From Sphingomonas colocasiae (GTDB lineage Bacteria; Pseudomonadota; Alphaproteobacteria; Sphingomonadales; Sphingomonadaceae), in NCBI RefSeq assembly GCF_019880585.1, contig NZ_JAINVV010000002.1:62001-126000 (forward strand): a stretch of 64,000 nucleotides of DNA. The letters run 5' to 3'. The notes beneath the pieces were generated by a model. The model did no database searches. It was not told the DNA's origin and saw only the letters and a list, made by a program, of their open reading frames with translations. Shown here one piece after another: positions 1 to 10,299 of this stretch (position 1 is its first letter; every line of letters begins with the position of its first letter). The translations under genes and the position numbers were made by a program.

Positions 1-241
1 CCTTCAGCACATCCTCATTATCGACCAGCAGCTCGAGCAGCGGCGACAGATCCATGCCTTCGGCCTTGGGATCGATCGCGGCCGCCTCGCTTTCGTCGGC
101 GATCTGGATCAGGCAGAGATCCGGCCAATAGCTGTTCTCGCGCATGAACTCGGTATCGACCGCCACGAAGGGCGATCGCGCGAGGCGGGAGCAGAGATCG
201 GAGAGGGTCTTCGAGTCGGTGATGAGCGGATGAACGTGCAT
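1..241 (-). CDS. rnd: Ribonuclease D, N-terminal part (cut by window edge)
   Basis: The first 80 codons are present; the rest lies outside the window. RNase D is a 3'-5' exoribonuclease that trims tRNA precursors and other structured RNAs. The sequence shows the first acidic motif of the DEDD exonuclease fold, VAVDTEF, with Asp29 and Glu31, followed by LCLIQIAD, which is typical of this family. The ATG at 241 leaves a gap of about 100 bp to the divergent aspS. The identification is good although the catalytic C-terminal motifs and HRDC domain cannot be seen. Confidence 0.85.
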   Translation of the reverse strand, partial: MHVHPLITDSKTLSDLCSRLARSPFVAVDTEFMRENSYWPDLCLIQIADESEAAAIDPKAEGMDLSPLLELLVDNEDVLK

Positions 242-344
242 CGCGTCCCCTTATACCCGTCTCGCGGGTTGACAAAGCCGCTTCGCCCCTGTGTTAGCGG
301 CCTTTCACCGGCATTGCCGACGAACAACCGGAAAAACGAGCATC

Positions 345-2126
345 ATGCACGCCTATCGCACCCATAAATGCGCGGAATTGCGCGCCGCACAGGTTGGAGA
401 GAGCGTTCGCCTCTCGGGCTGGATCCATCGCAAGCGCGATCACGGCGGATTGCTGTTCGTCGATCTTCGCGATCATTACGGCATCACCCAGATCGTTACC
501 GACGTGGATTCGGAAGCGTTCAAGGTGATCGACAAGGCTCGCGCCGAATCGGTGATCACGGTGACGGGCGATGTCGTCGCGCGTTCGCCGGAGACGGTGA
601 ACCCCAATCTGCCGACCGGCGAGATCGAGATCCGCGCCCGTGACGTGGCGATCCAGTCGCAGGCGCAGGAATTGCCGCTGCCGGTGTTCGGTGACGCCGA
701 ATATCCCGAGGATATCCGCCTGCGTTATCGCTTCCTCGATCTGCGCCGCGAGCGGATCCACGCCAATATCGTGCTGCGCAGCAAGGTGATCGCCTCGATT
801 CGTCAGCGCATGATCGGCCAGGGCTTCACCGAGTTCCAGACGCCGATCCTGACCGCGTCGAGCCCCGAGGGCGCGCGCGACTATCTGGTGCCCAGCCGCG
901 TCCATCCTGGAAAATTCTATGCGCTGCCGCAGGCGCCGCAGATGTTCAAGCAGCTGCTGATGGTCGCCGGTTTCGATCGCTATTTCCAGATCGCGCCTTG
1001 CTTCCGCGACGAAGATGCGCGCGCCGATCGCAGCCCGGGCGAATTCTACCAGCTCGATTTCGAGATGAGCTTCGTCACGCAGGACGACGTGTTCGCCGCG
1101 ATCGAGCCGGTGCTGCACGGCGTGTTCGAGGAATTCGCGAACGGCCGCAGCGTCACGCCCGCGCCGTTCCCGCGCATTCCCTATCGCGAATCGATGCTGA
1201 AATACGGCAACGACAAGCCCGATCTGCGCAACCCGATCGAGATCGTCGACGTTACCGAACATTTCCGCGACTCGGGCTTCGGCATCTTCGCCGGCATCGT
1301 CGCGGGCGGCGGCACGATCCGTGCGATCCCGGCGCCCAAGGCGGGTGAGCGCAGCCGCAAATTCTTCGACGAGATGAACGACTGGTCGCGCACCGAAGGC
1401 TATTCGGGTCTCGGCTATATCAACATCAAGGGTGGTGAAGCCGGCGGCCCGATCGCCAAGAATCACGGTCCCGAAGCGACCGCGAAGCTGATCGAGGCAC
1501 TTGGCCTCGGCCCCGATGACGGCGTGTTCTTCGCCGCCGGCAAGGAAGCCGACGCCGCGAAGCTGGCGGGTCTGGCGCGCACGCGGGCCGGCGAGCAACT
1601 CGGCCTGATCGATGCCAACGCCTTCGCATTCTGCTGGATCGTCGATTTCCCGATGTTCGAGTGGGACGAGGACAACAAGAAGGTCGACTTCAGCCACAAT
1701 CCCTTCTCGATGCCGCAGGGTGAGCTGGAAGCGCTGGAGACCAAGGATCCGCTCGATATCCTCGCCTATCAGTACGACATCGTCTGCAACGGCATCGAGT
1801 TGAGCTCGGGCGCGATCCGGAACCACCGTCCGGAGATCATGTACAAGGCGTTCGAGATCGCCGGTTACAGCCAGGAAGAGGTCGACACCAATTTCGCGGG
1901 CATGATCAACGCGTTCAAGTTCGGTGCGCCGCCGCACGGCGGATCGGCGCCGGGCATCGACCGCATCGTCATGCTGCTGGCCGACGAGCCGAACATTCGC
2001 GAAGTCATCGTCTTCCCGATGAACCAGAAGGCGGAAGACCTGATGATGGGCGCGCCGAGCGCCGTGACCGACAAGCAGCTTCGCGAACTCAACATCCGGA
2101 TCGTCGAGCAGCCGGCAAAGAGCTGA
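345..2126 (+). CDS. aspS: Aspartyl-tRNA synthetase
   Basis: Charges tRNA-Asp with aspartate (class II synthetase, cytoplasm). The 593 residues match the bacterial type: an N-terminal OB-fold anticodon-binding domain ([20 protein letters not shown]), class II motif 2 ([20 protein letters not shown]), an inserted GAD domain around residues 300-400, and motif 3 near the C-terminus ([10 protein letters not shown]). The frame stays open upstream to 291, but the start at 345 ([12 protein letters not shown]) matches the family. Whether it also charges tRNA-Asn cannot be decided from this window. Confidence 0.96.
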   Translation: MHAYRTHKCAELRAAQVGESVRLSGWIHRKRDHGGLLFVDLRDHYGITQIVTDVDSEAFKVIDKARAESVITVTGDVVARSPETVNPNLPTGEIEIRARDVAIQSQAQELPLPVFGDAEYPEDIRLRYRFLDLRRERIHANIVLRSKVIASIRQRMIGQGFTEFQTPILTASSPEGARDYLVPSRVHPGKFYALPQAPQMFKQLLMVAGFDRYFQIAPCFRDEDARADRSPGEFYQLDFEMSFVTQDDVFAAIEPVLHGVFEEFANGRSVTPAPFPRIPYRESMLKYGNDKPDLRNPIEIVDVTEHFRDSGFGIFAGIVAGGGTIRAIPAPKAGERSRKFFDEMNDWSRTEGYSGLGYINIKGGEAGGPIAKNHGPEATAKLIEALGLGPDDGVFFAAGKEADAAKLAGLARTRAGEQLGLIDANAFAFCWIVDFPMFEWDEDNKKVDFSHNPFSMPQGELEALETKDPLDILAYQYDIVCNGIELSSGAIRNHRPEIMYKAFEIAGYSQEEVDTNFAGMINAFKFGAPPHGGSAPGIDRIVMLLADEPNIREVIVFPMNQKAEDLMMGAPSAVTDKQLRELNIRIVEQPAKS

Positions 2127-2136
2127 TCACGCCGTT

Positions 2137-2156
2137 CCCTCCCGCTTGCGGGAGGG
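2137..2156. repeat. Extragenic palindrome between aspS and ppk2
   Basis: A perfect 8-bp inverted repeat (ccctcccg / cgggaggg) with a 4-nt loop lies 11 bp after the aspS stop and is followed by ggccgggtgagggc. It resembles the short extragenic palindromes scattered through sphingomonad genomes. It could stop transcription but has no T-run. Confidence 0.6.
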
Positions 2157-2217
2157 GCCGGGTGAGGGCATGTCAGGACATCCCGTGCCCGTTCGGCGTG
2201 GGATCAAGGAGCCTGCC

Positions 2218-3018
2218 ATGCCCATCGACCTCAGCGACTATGAAAAAGGCGAGAAGTTCGAAGGCGATTATGACGAGGCGCTGAAGGCCGCGCAGGAGCG
2301 GCTAGCGCGCGTGCAGGCCGCCTATATCTGCCATGGCGCGCGCGCCATCATCCTGTTCGAAGGCTGGGATGCGGCCGGCAAGGGCGGGGCGATCAGCCGG
2401 ATGACCGCCGAACTCGACCCGCGTTATTTCGAGGTTTGGCCGATTTCGGCGCCGACGCCCGAAGAAAAGGAGCGTCATTTCCTCTGGCGGTTCTGGCGCC
2501 GCCTGCCGCGTGCGCGCGAGATCGCGGTCTTCGATCGCTCCTGGTACGGCCGCGTGCTTGTCGAACGCGTCGAGGGGTTCGCCAGCGAATCCGAATGGCG
2601 GCGCGGCTATGACGAGATCAACGAGTTCGAGGCGCAGCAGAAGGATGCCGGCACGACGATCGTGAAGCTGTTCCTTCACATCACGCAGCACGAACAGGAC
2701 AAGCGCCTGGCGAGCCGGCTCGACCACCCGTGGAAGCGCTGGAAGACCGGCGAGGAGGATTTCCGAAATCGCGCGCGCCGGGCCGAATATATCAAGGCGA
2801 TGCACGACATGTTCGCGATCACCGACACGCGCTGGGCGCCGTGGAAGGCGATCGACGCCAACAACAAGAAGGCCGCGCGCATCGCCACGATGATGCATGT
2901 CGCCGACCGGCTGGAAGCGGGCGTGAAGATGGAGCCGCCGGCGCTGGATCCGGAGGTCGTGAAGCTGGCGCACAAGGCGTTCGGCTACAAGCCCGACAAG
3001 GCGGACGAAGAGGATTGA
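2218..3018 (+). CDS. ppk2: Polyphosphate kinase 2 family protein
   Basis: PPK2 enzymes transfer phosphate between polyphosphate and nucleotides. The 266-residue protein has the family's Walker A (GWDAAGKGG), the lid region with PTPEEKERHFLWRFWRRLP, and the Walker B-type FDRSWYGRVLVERVEG. A single PPK2 domain of this length is typical of class I or III. The ATG at 2218 is preceded by AAGGAG at a good distance; the open frame back to 2146 has no support. Nucleotide preference (ADP, AMP or GDP) cannot be assigned by eye. Confidence 0.9.
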   Translation: MPIDLSDYEKGEKFEGDYDEALKAAQERLARVQAAYICHGARAIILFEGWDAAGKGGAISRMTAELDPRYFEVWPISAPTPEEKERHFLWRFWRRLPRAREIAVFDRSWYGRVLVERVEGFASESEWRRGYDEINEFEAQQKDAGTTIVKLFLHITQHEQDKRLASRLDHPWKRWKTGEEDFRNRARRAEYIKAMHDMFAITDTRWAPWKAIDANNKKAARIATMMHVADRLEAGVKMEPPALDPEVVKLAHKAFGYKPDKADEED

Positions 3019-3033
3019 TCGTTCGGGCGGCGC

Positions 3034-3516
3034 TTATGGATAAGTGATCCCGGTCACTTCATATTCGATCACGCCCGCCGGCAGTTCCACGCGACGAAGA
3101 TCGCCGATCGCGGCGCCGCGCAGGGCGCGGGCAAGCGGCGCGTTCCATCCGACCAGGCCCTTGCCCGCATCGGCTTCGTCGTCGCCCACCAGGGTGAGCG
3201 TTCGTGTACGATCCTCCTCGTCGGCGATCGTCACCGTGGCACCGAAGAAGATGCGCCGGCGGTCTTCCTGCTGCGCGGGATCGATCACTTTCGCGGCCTT
3301 CATGCGCTTGGCGAGCCAGCCCAGGCGTCGGTCGATCTCGCGCAGGCGCTTGCGGCCATAGATATAGTCGCCATTTTCGGAACGATCGCCATTGCCCGCC
3401 GCCCAGGAAATGACCTCGACCAGCTTGGGGCGCTCGTCGGACAGCAATTGCTGATATTCGGCGTGCAGCCGGGAATAGCCGGCGGGCGTGATGTAGTTGG
3501 GACGGTCCGCGCTCAT
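3034..3516 (-). CDS. greB: Transcription elongation factor GreB
   Basis: GreA/GreB factors enter the RNA polymerase secondary channel and stimulate cleavage of backtracked transcripts. The 160-residue product has the N-terminal coiled coil with its acidic tip (NGDRSENGDYIYGRKRLREID, residues about 45-65) and the C-terminal FKBP-like domain (IFFGATVTI ... GVIEYEVTGI). Start MSADRPNYITPAGY at 3516; upstream codons overlap a dispersed palindrome and are unlikely to be coding. It is convergent with ppk2, 15 bp away, and lies downstream of slt on the same strand. Confidence 0.93.
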   Translation of the reverse strand: MSADRPNYITPAGYSRLHAEYQQLLSDERPKLVEVISWAAGNGDRSENGDYIYGRKRLREIDRRLGWLAKRMKAAKVIDPAQQEDRRRIFFGATVTIADEEDRTRTLTLVGDDEADAGKGLVGWNAPLARALRGAAIGDLRRVELPAGVIEYEVTGITYP

Positions 3517-3526
3517 ATCATGGGCA

Positions 3527-3585
3527 ATAGAGCATCGCGCGGAAAAGTGGGAACCGGTTTTCCGCAAAAACGATGCGATCACAAA
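3527..3585. repeat. Dispersed alphaproteobacterial palindrome
   Basis: The element is an imperfect palindrome: gagcatcg-cgcggaaaa ... ggttttccgc-aaaa-cgatgc. Its core at 3543-3561 (aaaagtgggaaccggtttt) recurs in inverse orientation at 20233-20251, again next to a tagagca box. It resembles the REP-like repeat common in alphaproteobacterial intergenic regions. Confidence 0.65.
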
Positions 3586-3662
3586 TATCTGGAGCGGACT
3601 TCGCGATTCAGGTTTCGCGCGGCCGCTCTAGCTGGAAGGGCGGTCCCAGGCCACCGCCATCG

Positions 3663-3703
3663 CCAGAGCGTTCCCACGTCGAGTGGAAACGCTCTGGTTT
3701 TTT
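3663..3703 (+). terminator. Hairpin with T-run, plus-strand orientation
   Basis: A 15-bp inverted repeat (ccagagcgttcccac / gtggaaacgctctgg) with a 5-nt loop is followed by six T residues. It looks like an intrinsic terminator read left to right, although both neighbouring genes are on the minus strand. It may be another member of the dispersed palindrome family. Confidence 0.45.
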
Positions 3704-3709
3704 GCAGTC

Positions 3710-3754
3710 GCATTTTCCGAGTCGCTGACCGTAAAAGGTCAACTCGAAAATGCT
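3710..3754 (-). terminator. Hairpin after slt
   Basis: Immediately after the slt stop codon lies a long imperfect stem (gcattttccgagt...gacc / ggtc...actcgaaaatgc) with a short T-rich loop on the minus strand. It probably ends or stabilises the slt transcript; there is no clear T-tail after the stem. Confidence 0.45.
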
Positions 3755-5770
3755 CTAACCCGCGCTTCGTTTCCCGAGATACCAGGACAGTGGCGTCCGT
3801 GCGCCCTTGCTGCGCGCCTTGTCCGGATTGATCGCGTCGTAGACCACTGCATTCTCGAGCACGCGCTGAACGTAGTTGCGCGTCTCGAAGATCGGAATCT
3901 GTTCGATCCAGTCGATCATGTCGATGCCCGGCGTGCGCGGGTCGCCATTGGCGCGCAGCCACTTGTTCACATTGCCGGGGCCGGCATTATAGGCGGCGAC
4001 CGCCAGCGGATAGCTGCCGCCGAAATAGTTGAGCATCGACTGGAAATAGGTCGATCCCAGCCGGATATTGTAGAGCGGATCGCCGGTGAGATTGGCGAGA
4101 TTGTAGCTTTCGCCGATCTTTCCGGCGGTTTCGCGCGCCGTGCCGGGCATCAGCTGCATCAGGCCGCGCGCGCCGGCATGGCTGACGGCCTCGCGGTCGA
4201 ACTGGCTTTCCTGGCGCGTGATCGCATGGACCATGGTGAAGTTCGATTCATGCCCGCTCGGCAAGGTCACCACCGGAAAGCCGCTGCGGACATAGTCGTT
4301 ATGGCCGTTGATGCGGGCGCTGCGCGCGATCATCACGCCCAGATCGGGGCGACGGATCTGGCTGGCCAGCTCGGCGGCGAAATGATGGTCGAGATCGCTC
4401 TTCGCATCGTTGGATATGGTGCGCAGGAACTGGGTCTGATCGCGCCAGTCGCCCATTTCGCCGAGCATGCGCGCGGCGCGCACGACGCTGCGATCGAAAA
4501 AGGCGGAGCGTTCGGCGGCGGACGGCGTGATCGTCGGCCCGATCGAGGGCGGCGGGATCGGCATGCCCAGCCGCTCGAGCGCGAGCTGGCCGTAGAACTG
4601 GTCGTTGAATTCGGAGGCGCGCTGGAAAAAGCCGTTGGCGCGTTCCGCCTGCCCGGCAGAGAGCGCGGCACGGCCCGCCCAGTAAAAGCCCTTGGACTGA
4701 GTCTGCGGCGAACGCGCGGCGAGCGCATAGCGTTCGAACATCCCGATCGCATCGGCCGGGCGGCCGAGTTTCTGCATCGCCGTGGTGCCCGCCAGCCATG
4801 CCAGGCTGGTATAATCGTCGCGTTCGCCAATCGGGCGGTCGCGGATGTCGATGCCCGGCGCATAACCATCGTCGATCCGGCTCGCGATATTATAGGCGAG
4901 CGTCCATTGCGTATCGTTCGCTGCGGCGCGCGCATTGGTCAGCAGCGTCTCGAACCATTCCTCCGCATCGAGCGGCGGCACCGTCAGGCTGCGCGGCCCG
5001 GCAAGATAGGCGCGTGCCGCCGGGCTGTTGCCGGTGGTGCGCAGCCAGCCCGCGCGATCAACGATATAGCCGGGGTCGTTCCGGAACCGGTCGTCGAGTG
5101 ACGTCGCCTTGGTCGCCGCATCGGCCGCCTTGGTCTGCATCGCGATTCGCGCTTCGAACAGCGGGCGCCTGTCGGGCGCAATGAAGGAAAGCTGGCGGAC
5201 CGCCGCGTTGCTGGCGTTCGACCAGAGCAGCCGCTCCATGCGGAGGTCGTGATCCGCGCTGGTCAGCGTGCTGCCGAACGCGCCGATGATTCGCGCTTCG
5301 TCCTCGGGGGAGAGCGTGCCGCCGGTCCAGGCACGCCGCGCCACGGCGCGTGCCTGCTCGGTCCGCCCCATCGCCAGCAATGCGATGGCATGGCGGGCTT
5401 CGCCCGTGGTCGTCAGCGCCGGCATCCGCTCGAAATAGGCGGCCACCTGCGGCGGCGAGTAATTATTGGGATTGATTGCGCGTTCGGCGGTTTTCCGCAT
5501 GGCGGATTCGCCCGGCCAGCCGGGATTCGCGACAAGAAAACTTGCATAGTCGGAGAAGGAATAATTGTCCGACTGGCGCAGCCGGTTCCATGTCACGACG
5601 GCGTCGGCCACCGGATCGGTGCGGCCTGGCCGCAGTGCGCCGGTGCTCACGCCCTGAAGCTGCGCCTGGTACCAGCTCCTCTGGTCGGGGCTCAGCGTCT
5701 CCGCCATCGCCACGCTCGATGCCGAAAGCATCAATCCTGCTGCAATCAATCGTACAACCATGCTGGACAT
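3755..5770 (-). CDS. slt: Soluble lytic murein transglycosylase (Slt70-like)
   Basis: Cleaves the MurNAc-GlcNAc bond of peptidoglycan to give 1,6-anhydro ends, in the periplasm. The 671 residues start with a signal peptide (MSSMVVRLIAAGLMLSASSVAMA), continue with a long alpha-superhelical domain of TPR-like repeats, and end in the SLT domain: HAITRQESQFDREAVSHAGA with the catalytic Glu, GLMQLMPGTA, and AVAAYNAGPGNV. The start could be 5770 or the second Met at 5761. A 98-bp gap separates it from the divergent dapA. Confidence 0.93.
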   Translation of the reverse strand: MSSMVVRLIAAGLMLSASSVAMAETLSPDQRSWYQAQLQGVSTGALRPGRTDPVADAVVTWNRLRQSDNYSFSDYASFLVANPGWPGESAMRKTAERAINPNNYSPPQVAAYFERMPALTTTGEARHAIALLAMGRTEQARAVARRAWTGGTLSPEDEARIIGAFGSTLTSADHDLRMERLLWSNASNAAVRQLSFIAPDRRPLFEARIAMQTKAADAATKATSLDDRFRNDPGYIVDRAGWLRTTGNSPAARAYLAGPRSLTVPPLDAEEWFETLLTNARAAANDTQWTLAYNIASRIDDGYAPGIDIRDRPIGERDDYTSLAWLAGTTAMQKLGRPADAIGMFERYALAARSPQTQSKGFYWAGRAALSAGQAERANGFFQRASEFNDQFYGQLALERLGMPIPPPSIGPTITPSAAERSAFFDRSVVRAARMLGEMGDWRDQTQFLRTISNDAKSDLDHHFAAELASQIRRPDLGVMIARSARINGHNDYVRSGFPVVTLPSGHESNFTMVHAITRQESQFDREAVSHAGARGLMQLMPGTARETAGKIGESYNLANLTGDPLYNIRLGSTYFQSMLNYFGGSYPLAVAAYNAGPGNVNKWLRANGDPRTPGIDMIDWIEQIPIFETRNYVQRVLENAVVYDAINPDKARSKGARTPLSWYLGKRSAG

Positions 5771-5868
5771 TTTGGCAGTGCGGTCCTTATCAGGCGCTGA
5801 ACAACGAAACCTATGTGGCATGCGCGATCTATAGACGCGGTCCTGCGACGAATTGAAGGAGCAAAGGC

Positions 5869-6744
5869 ATGTTTTCCGGGTCGATTCCGGCTCTGGCGAC
5901 GCCGTTTCGCGACGGGGTGTTCGACGAGAGCGCCTTTCGTGCCTTTATCGACTGGCAGATCGCCGAGGGAAGCAAGGGACTCGTGCCCTGTGGAACCACC
6001 GGCGAATCCGCGACGATGACGATCGAAGAGCATAATCGCGTCATCGAGGTCACGATCGAGCAGGCGGCGGGCCGGGTGCCCGTGATCGCCGGCTGTGGTT
6101 CGAACGACACCGTGGTCGCGCTTGAGCATATGAAGGTCGCGAAGGCAGCGGGGGCCGCCGCCGCGCTTGTCGTTGCACCCTATTACAACAAGCCCAATCA
6201 AGAGGGTGTCTACGCGCATTTCGCGTATCTGGCCGAGCGCTGCGACCTGCCCATCATGCTTTATAATGTGCCGAGCCGCACGATCACCGATATCGAGACG
6301 GCGACGATGGCACGGCTGGCCGCGCTGCCGACGGTGATCGGCGTCAAGGACGCGTGCGGCAATGTCGCACGGGTGACGGCGCAGCGGCTCGCTTGCGGCG
6401 CCGGTTTCTGCCAGCTTTCCGGCAATGACGATATGGCGCTGGGCTTCATGGCGATGGGCGGCGTCGGCTGTATTTCGGTCACCGCCAATGTCGCGCCCCG
6501 GCTGTGCGCCGAATTCCAGGCGGCCTGCGCGGCCGGCGACTGGGATATCGCGCTGCAGCTTCAGGATCGGCTCTATCCGCTTCACGCCGCGCTGTTCAGC
6601 GACGCTTCACCTGGTCCGGTGAAATACGCACTCAACCGGATGCGCAACGATTTCTCCCCCGACGTCCGTCTGCCGATGACGCTTCCGTCCGCCGCGAGCC
6701 GCGCGGCGGTGGATGCGGCGATGGAGATTGCTGGTCTCACCTGA
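5869..6744 (+). CDS. dapA: 4-hydroxy-tetrahydrodipicolinate synthase
   Basis: Condenses pyruvate with aspartate semialdehyde, the first committed step of lysine and diaminopimelate synthesis. The 291-residue TIM-barrel protein shows PCGTTGES (substrate loop), LYNVPSRT with the catalytic Tyr, and VIGVKDA with the Schiff-base Lys160. An AAGGAG-like site precedes the ATG. The stop overlaps the smpB start (TGATG), so the two are translationally coupled. Confidence 0.97.
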   Translation: MFSGSIPALATPFRDGVFDESAFRAFIDWQIAEGSKGLVPCGTTGESATMTIEEHNRVIEVTIEQAAGRVPVIAGCGSNDTVVALEHMKVAKAAGAAAALVVAPYYNKPNQEGVYAHFAYLAERCDLPIMLYNVPSRTITDIETATMARLAALPTVIGVKDACGNVARVTAQRLACGAGFCQLSGNDDMALGFMAMGGVGCISVTANVAPRLCAEFQAACAAGDWDIALQLQDRLYPLHAALFSDASPGPVKYALNRMRNDFSPDVRLPMTLPSAASRAAVDAAMEIAGLT

Positions 6745-7226
6745 TGGCTCGTCCGCGCCCCACCGAATTCGACAAGGTCAAGACGGTCGCCGAGAATCGG
6801 CGGGCGCGGCATGAATATTTCCTCGAGGAGTTCTTCGAGGCGGGAATCGCGCTGACCGGCACCGAAGTGAAATCGCTGCGATTCGGTGAGGGATCGATCG
6901 CGGAAAGCTATGCCGAGGTCCGCGACGACCAGGTCTGGCTCGTCAACGCCAATGTGCCCGAGTTCAGCCATGGCAATCGTTTCAATCACGAGCCGAAGCG
7001 GCCGCGCAAGCTGCTGCTGCACGAACGCCAGATCAACAAGCTGCGCGTCGGCGTCCAGCGCGAGGGCATGACGCTCATCCCGCTCTCGATCTATTTCAAC
7101 GGCAAGGGGCGTGCCAAGGTCGAGCTCGCGCTCGCAAAGGGCAAGAAGATGCACGACAAGCGTGAGACCGAACGTGAGCGCGACTGGAAGCGCGACCAGG
7201 CCAGGATCCTGCGCGACCGTGGCTAG
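6744..7226 (+). CDS. smpB: SsrA-binding protein SmpB
   Basis: Partner of tmRNA in trans-translation, rescuing stalled ribosomes. 160 residues with the conserved N-terminal [13 protein letters not shown], the beta-barrel ([30 protein letters not shown]) and the basic C-terminal tail [18 protein letters not shown] that folds in the ribosome. The ATG overlaps the dapA stop by one base and the gene overlaps the following DUF2062 gene by 8 bp, so the three form an operon. Confidence 0.97.
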   Translation: MARPRPTEFDKVKTVAENRRARHEYFLEEFFEAGIALTGTEVKSLRFGEGSIAESYAEVRDDQVWLVNANVPEFSHGNRFNHEPKRPRKLLLHERQINKLRVGVQREGMTLIPLSIYFNGKGRAKVELALAKGKKMHDKRETERERDWKRDQARILRDRG

Positions 7227-7800
7227 GGAGCCCGGAAAATTCGCGGCGTGGGTGCGCCGCAACAGTCCTCGCCGAGAGGAACTGATCGAAAGCCGCTGGC
7301 TGCGTCCGTTCGCGCATCGCATCGCGCATAGCGAATTGTGGCGCTTCACGCGGCGATCGGTGCCGCGCGGCGTTTCACTGGGCCTGTTCGTCGGCATATT
7401 CCTGCTGATCCCGGGCATCCAGATCATCGGTGTCGCCATGCTGGCACTGCCGTGCCGCGCGAACATCCCGATCGGCGCGGCGATGACCTTCCTCAGCAAT
7501 CCGGCAACCACACCGTTCCTGCTTGCGGCGTCGATCTTCGTCGGAAACCGGGCTTTCGGGCTGCATGCCGATGTGACGACCTTGTCGACCCTGTTCTCGG
7601 AAGGCGCGAGCCTGGCCGATTGGGCGGCGTGGTTCTTTTCCGATGCGGCACCGGCGCTGCTGGCGGGGCTGTTCATCATTTCGGTGATCGCGGCAGCGCT
7701 CGGCTATGTGATCGCCGCGCTGTTCTGGCGCTGGTGGATCGGCGCGAAATGGCGGCGGCGCGGCCATGGTCATATCGACGTGCCGGTGCACACGCCCTGA
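7219..7800 (+). CDS. DUF2062 membrane protein
   Basis: A 193-residue inner-membrane protein of the DUF2062 family, whose function is unknown. The signature is visible: [43 protein letters not shown], and a C-terminal hydrophobic helix ([23 protein letters not shown]). A GTG start at 7219 overlaps the 3' end of smpB and fits the N-terminus [14 protein letters not shown]. Function beyond membrane location is not inferable. Confidence 0.85.
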   Translation: MAREPGKFAAWVRRNSPRREELIESRWLRPFAHRIAHSELWRFTRRSVPRGVSLGLFVGIFLLIPGIQIIGVAMLALPCRANIPIGAAMTFLSNPATTPFLLAASIFVGNRAFGLHADVTTLSTLFSEGASLADWAAWFFSDAAPALLAGLFIISVIAAALGYVIAALFWRWWIGAKWRRRGHGHIDVPVHTP

Positions 7801-7865
7801 TCTTCGGCATGGGCTCGCGGGGCGCTTGACGCCCGGCTGAACGGCGGCGAAGACGGAGATCACGC

Positions 7866-10271
7866 ATGTCCGCACCGCCGCTCCTCACCAACCGCCCCGA
7901 TCCGTTGCCCGACGCACCGGATCGCATGCTCTGGGCGATGATCGGCGGCGGCGCGTTCGTATCGGCGCTCCTGATTCTCTACGCCACGGCAAATAGCGTG
8001 ATGGCGGCCGCTTTCGCGGCGGCGATCGTGACGGCGGGCACGCTGATGATCGTGTTCCGTCGGCTCTATCCGCCCGCGGATGTGCAGGCCGGCGGGATCG
8101 ACTGGTCGCTGACGCGCGAGGCCGCCGACAATGACGGCGCGGCGATCGCGATCACCGATCGTGCAGGGCGCCTCGTCTGCGCCAACAATCTCTACGGCGA
8201 ATGGTTTCAGGGCTTCGCGACCCCGCCGAGCCTGCCGATCGGGCAGGGCGGCGTCACGCAGTTGACCGCCGCCGGCCGGGAGGCCTGGCGTGACGGACTG
8301 GGCAGCGTCGACCTGATCGAAGCCAATGGCGCGCGCCTGGCAGCACGTGTCATCCGCAGCGGCCGCGCCGAGGATCACCTGCTCTGGCGCTTCACCCGGC
8401 ATCGCACGCTCGACCTGCGGGCGGAGGCGCGCCGGCTGATCGAGGGCGACGGCGGCGACCGGCTGGGCGAGGCCGGGATCATGGTCGCGCTCGTCGGCGG
8501 GGAAGGGCGCGTGCGCACCGCCAACCGCGCCTTCATCGTCCGCGCGGCGGGACGTCCCGACGCGGCGATCGAGGGGCGCGACTTCGTCACCATGCTGACC
8601 TCCGATCGCGAAGGCGTGCTGCGCTTCGCCGAGGAAGGACCGAAAGGCAATCCGCTCAGGCTGATGCAGATGCCGCTCGAAGCCGGCATGATCGAGAGCC
8701 CGACATTGATCTTCCTGATCGATGACGATGCGGCCCAGCCTGAGCGTTTCGCGGGCAAGAGCGGCACCGGCCGGCACCTCCAGACCTTGCTTTCGATGCT
8801 GCCGCTGGGGCTGGCGCTTACCGATCGCGACGGCCGCTTCCTGTTCATCAACGAGGCGTTCGCGCGCGCGGCGACGATCGAGCCTGGCACCATGCCCGTC
8901 TATCCGGGCGATCTGGTGGTGCGCGAGGACAAGGCGGCGGTGGCCGATACGGTGCGGCGCTTCGGCACCGGCCAGCAGGCTCTATCGGGCGATATCGCGG
9001 TGCGGCTGCGCGCCAATCCGGAAGAGCCCGTCGCGCTGACGATCGCGGGTGCGCGCGGGTTGGGCGAGGCGGCGGTGCTGCTGAGCCTGAAGGATACCAG
9101 CGAGGAATCGAAGCTCAAGCGCCAGGCGGAACAGGCGACGAAGATGCAGGCGGTCGGCCAGCTTGCCGGCGGCGTCGCGCACGATTTCAATAATATCCTG
9201 ACCGCGATCATCGGCCATTGCGATCTGATGCTGATGCGCCATGCGCCGGGCGACAGCGATTATGACGATATCCAGCAGATCCGCAGCAATTCGAACCGCG
9301 CGGCCAGCCTGACGCGACAGCTTCTCGCCTTTTCGCGCCAGCAGACGCTGCGTCCGCAGATCCTGCAATTGCCCGACGTCATTTCGGAAGTGTCGAACCT
9401 GCTCAAGCGGCTGCTCGGCGAGACTGTCGTTCTGGAAGTCAGCCATGGCCGCGACCTGGGCGCGGTGCGCGCCGATCCAGGCCAGCTCGAACAGGTGATC
9501 GTCAATCTTGCGGTCAATGCGCGCGATGCGATGCAGGGGCGTGGCGGCGGCACGGTGACCATCCAGACATTCGCGGTGCCGGCGTCCGAAGTGCGCCAGA
9601 TGGGCAGCGAGTTGCTGCCGATCGTCGATTATACCGCACTCAGCATTTCCGACACGGGCTCGGGCATTCCGCCGGAGATCCTGCCCAAGATCTTCGAGCC
9701 CTTCTTCACCACGAAGGAAGTGGGCAAGGGGACCGGTCTCGGCCTTTCGACCGTCTACGGCATCGTCAAACAGTCCGGCGGCTTCATCTTCGCGGATTCG
9801 AAGCCGGGCGAGGGCACCCGCTTCACCATCTATCTGCCCGTCCATCATGTCGATCCGGCGGTGGAGACGGTGAAACCGACCAAACTGAAGCAGGGCGAGC
9901 TCTGGGGATCGGGCACGATCCTGCTCGTCGAGGACGAGGATATGGTCCGCGCGGTCGCCGAGCGTGCGCTCACCCGTCATGGCTATACCGTGCTGACCGC
10001 CTCGAACGGGGAGGATGCGCTCGAGGTGCTGAACAGCGGCGCGGCGATCGACATGCTGATCTCCGATGTGGTGATGCCGACCATGGATGGGCCGACGATG
10101 GTTCGGATCGCCCGCAAGACCTGGCCGGATCTGCCGATCCTGTTCATGTCCGGCTATGCCGAGGAGCAGCTTCGCAAATCGATCGACCTCGATCGTGTGG
10201 CCTTCCTGCCAAAGCCGTTCTCCGTCCAGCAACTCGCCGAAGCGGCGCGTTCGGTGATGGAAGCGAAATAA
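7866..10271 (+). CDS. cckA: Hybrid sensor histidine kinase CckA
   Basis: In alphaproteobacteria CckA phosphorylates ChpT, which passes phosphate to CtrA and CpdR to control the cell cycle or, in sphingomonads, motility and related traits. The 801 residues show two N-terminal membrane helices (about 19-62), two PAS-like regions, the HisKA box QLAGGVAHDFNNILTAIIGH with His439, the ATPase domain (NLAVNARDAM, DTGSGIPPEI, GTGLGLSTVYG), and a C-terminal receiver with VEDED and phospho-acceptor Asp734 (ISDVVMPTMDG). This architecture and the H-box are characteristic of CckA. The partners are not in the window. Confidence 0.93.
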   Translation: MSAPPLLTNRPDPLPDAPDRMLWAMIGGGAFVSALLILYATANSVMAAAFAAAIVTAGTLMIVFRRLYPPADVQAGGIDWSLTREAADNDGAAIAITDRAGRLVCANNLYGEWFQGFATPPSLPIGQGGVTQLTAAGREAWRDGLGSVDLIEANGARLAARVIRSGRAEDHLLWRFTRHRTLDLRAEARRLIEGDGGDRLGEAGIMVALVGGEGRVRTANRAFIVRAAGRPDAAIEGRDFVTMLTSDREGVLRFAEEGPKGNPLRLMQMPLEAGMIESPTLIFLIDDDAAQPERFAGKSGTGRHLQTLLSMLPLGLALTDRDGRFLFINEAFARAATIEPGTMPVYPGDLVVREDKAAVADTVRRFGTGQQALSGDIAVRLRANPEEPVALTIAGARGLGEAAVLLSLKDTSEESKLKRQAEQATKMQAVGQLAGGVAHDFNNILTAIIGHCDLMLMRHAPGDSDYDDIQQIRSNSNRAASLTRQLLAFSRQQTLRPQILQLPDVISEVSNLLKRLLGETVVLEVSHGRDLGAVRADPGQLEQVIVNLAVNARDAMQGRGGGTVTIQTFAVPASEVRQMGSELLPIVDYTALSISDTGSGIPPEILPKIFEPFFTTKEVGKGTGLGLSTVYGIVKQSGGFIFADSKPGEGTRFTIYLPVHHVDPAVETVKPTKLKQGELWGSGTILLVEDEDMVRAVAERALTRHGYTVLTASNGEDALEVLNSGAAIDMLISDVVMPTMDGPTMVRIARKTWPDLPILFMSGYAEEQLRKSIDLDRVAFLPKPFSVQQLAEAARSVMEAK

Positions 10272-10299
10272 AGGTCTTTCGCGGAATGCTTTGGCTGCT

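Noticed and set aside
294-1937. A 547-codon open frame antisense to aspS
   Set aside because: It is a GC-rich codon-phase shadow of aspS: Arg/Asp/His-rich, with no family features, and fully inside a strongly conserved gene.
3663-3703. A true terminator for a plus-strand transcript
   Set aside because: Kept only as a terminator-like hairpin: no plus-strand gene ends there, so it may equally be a dispersed palindrome.
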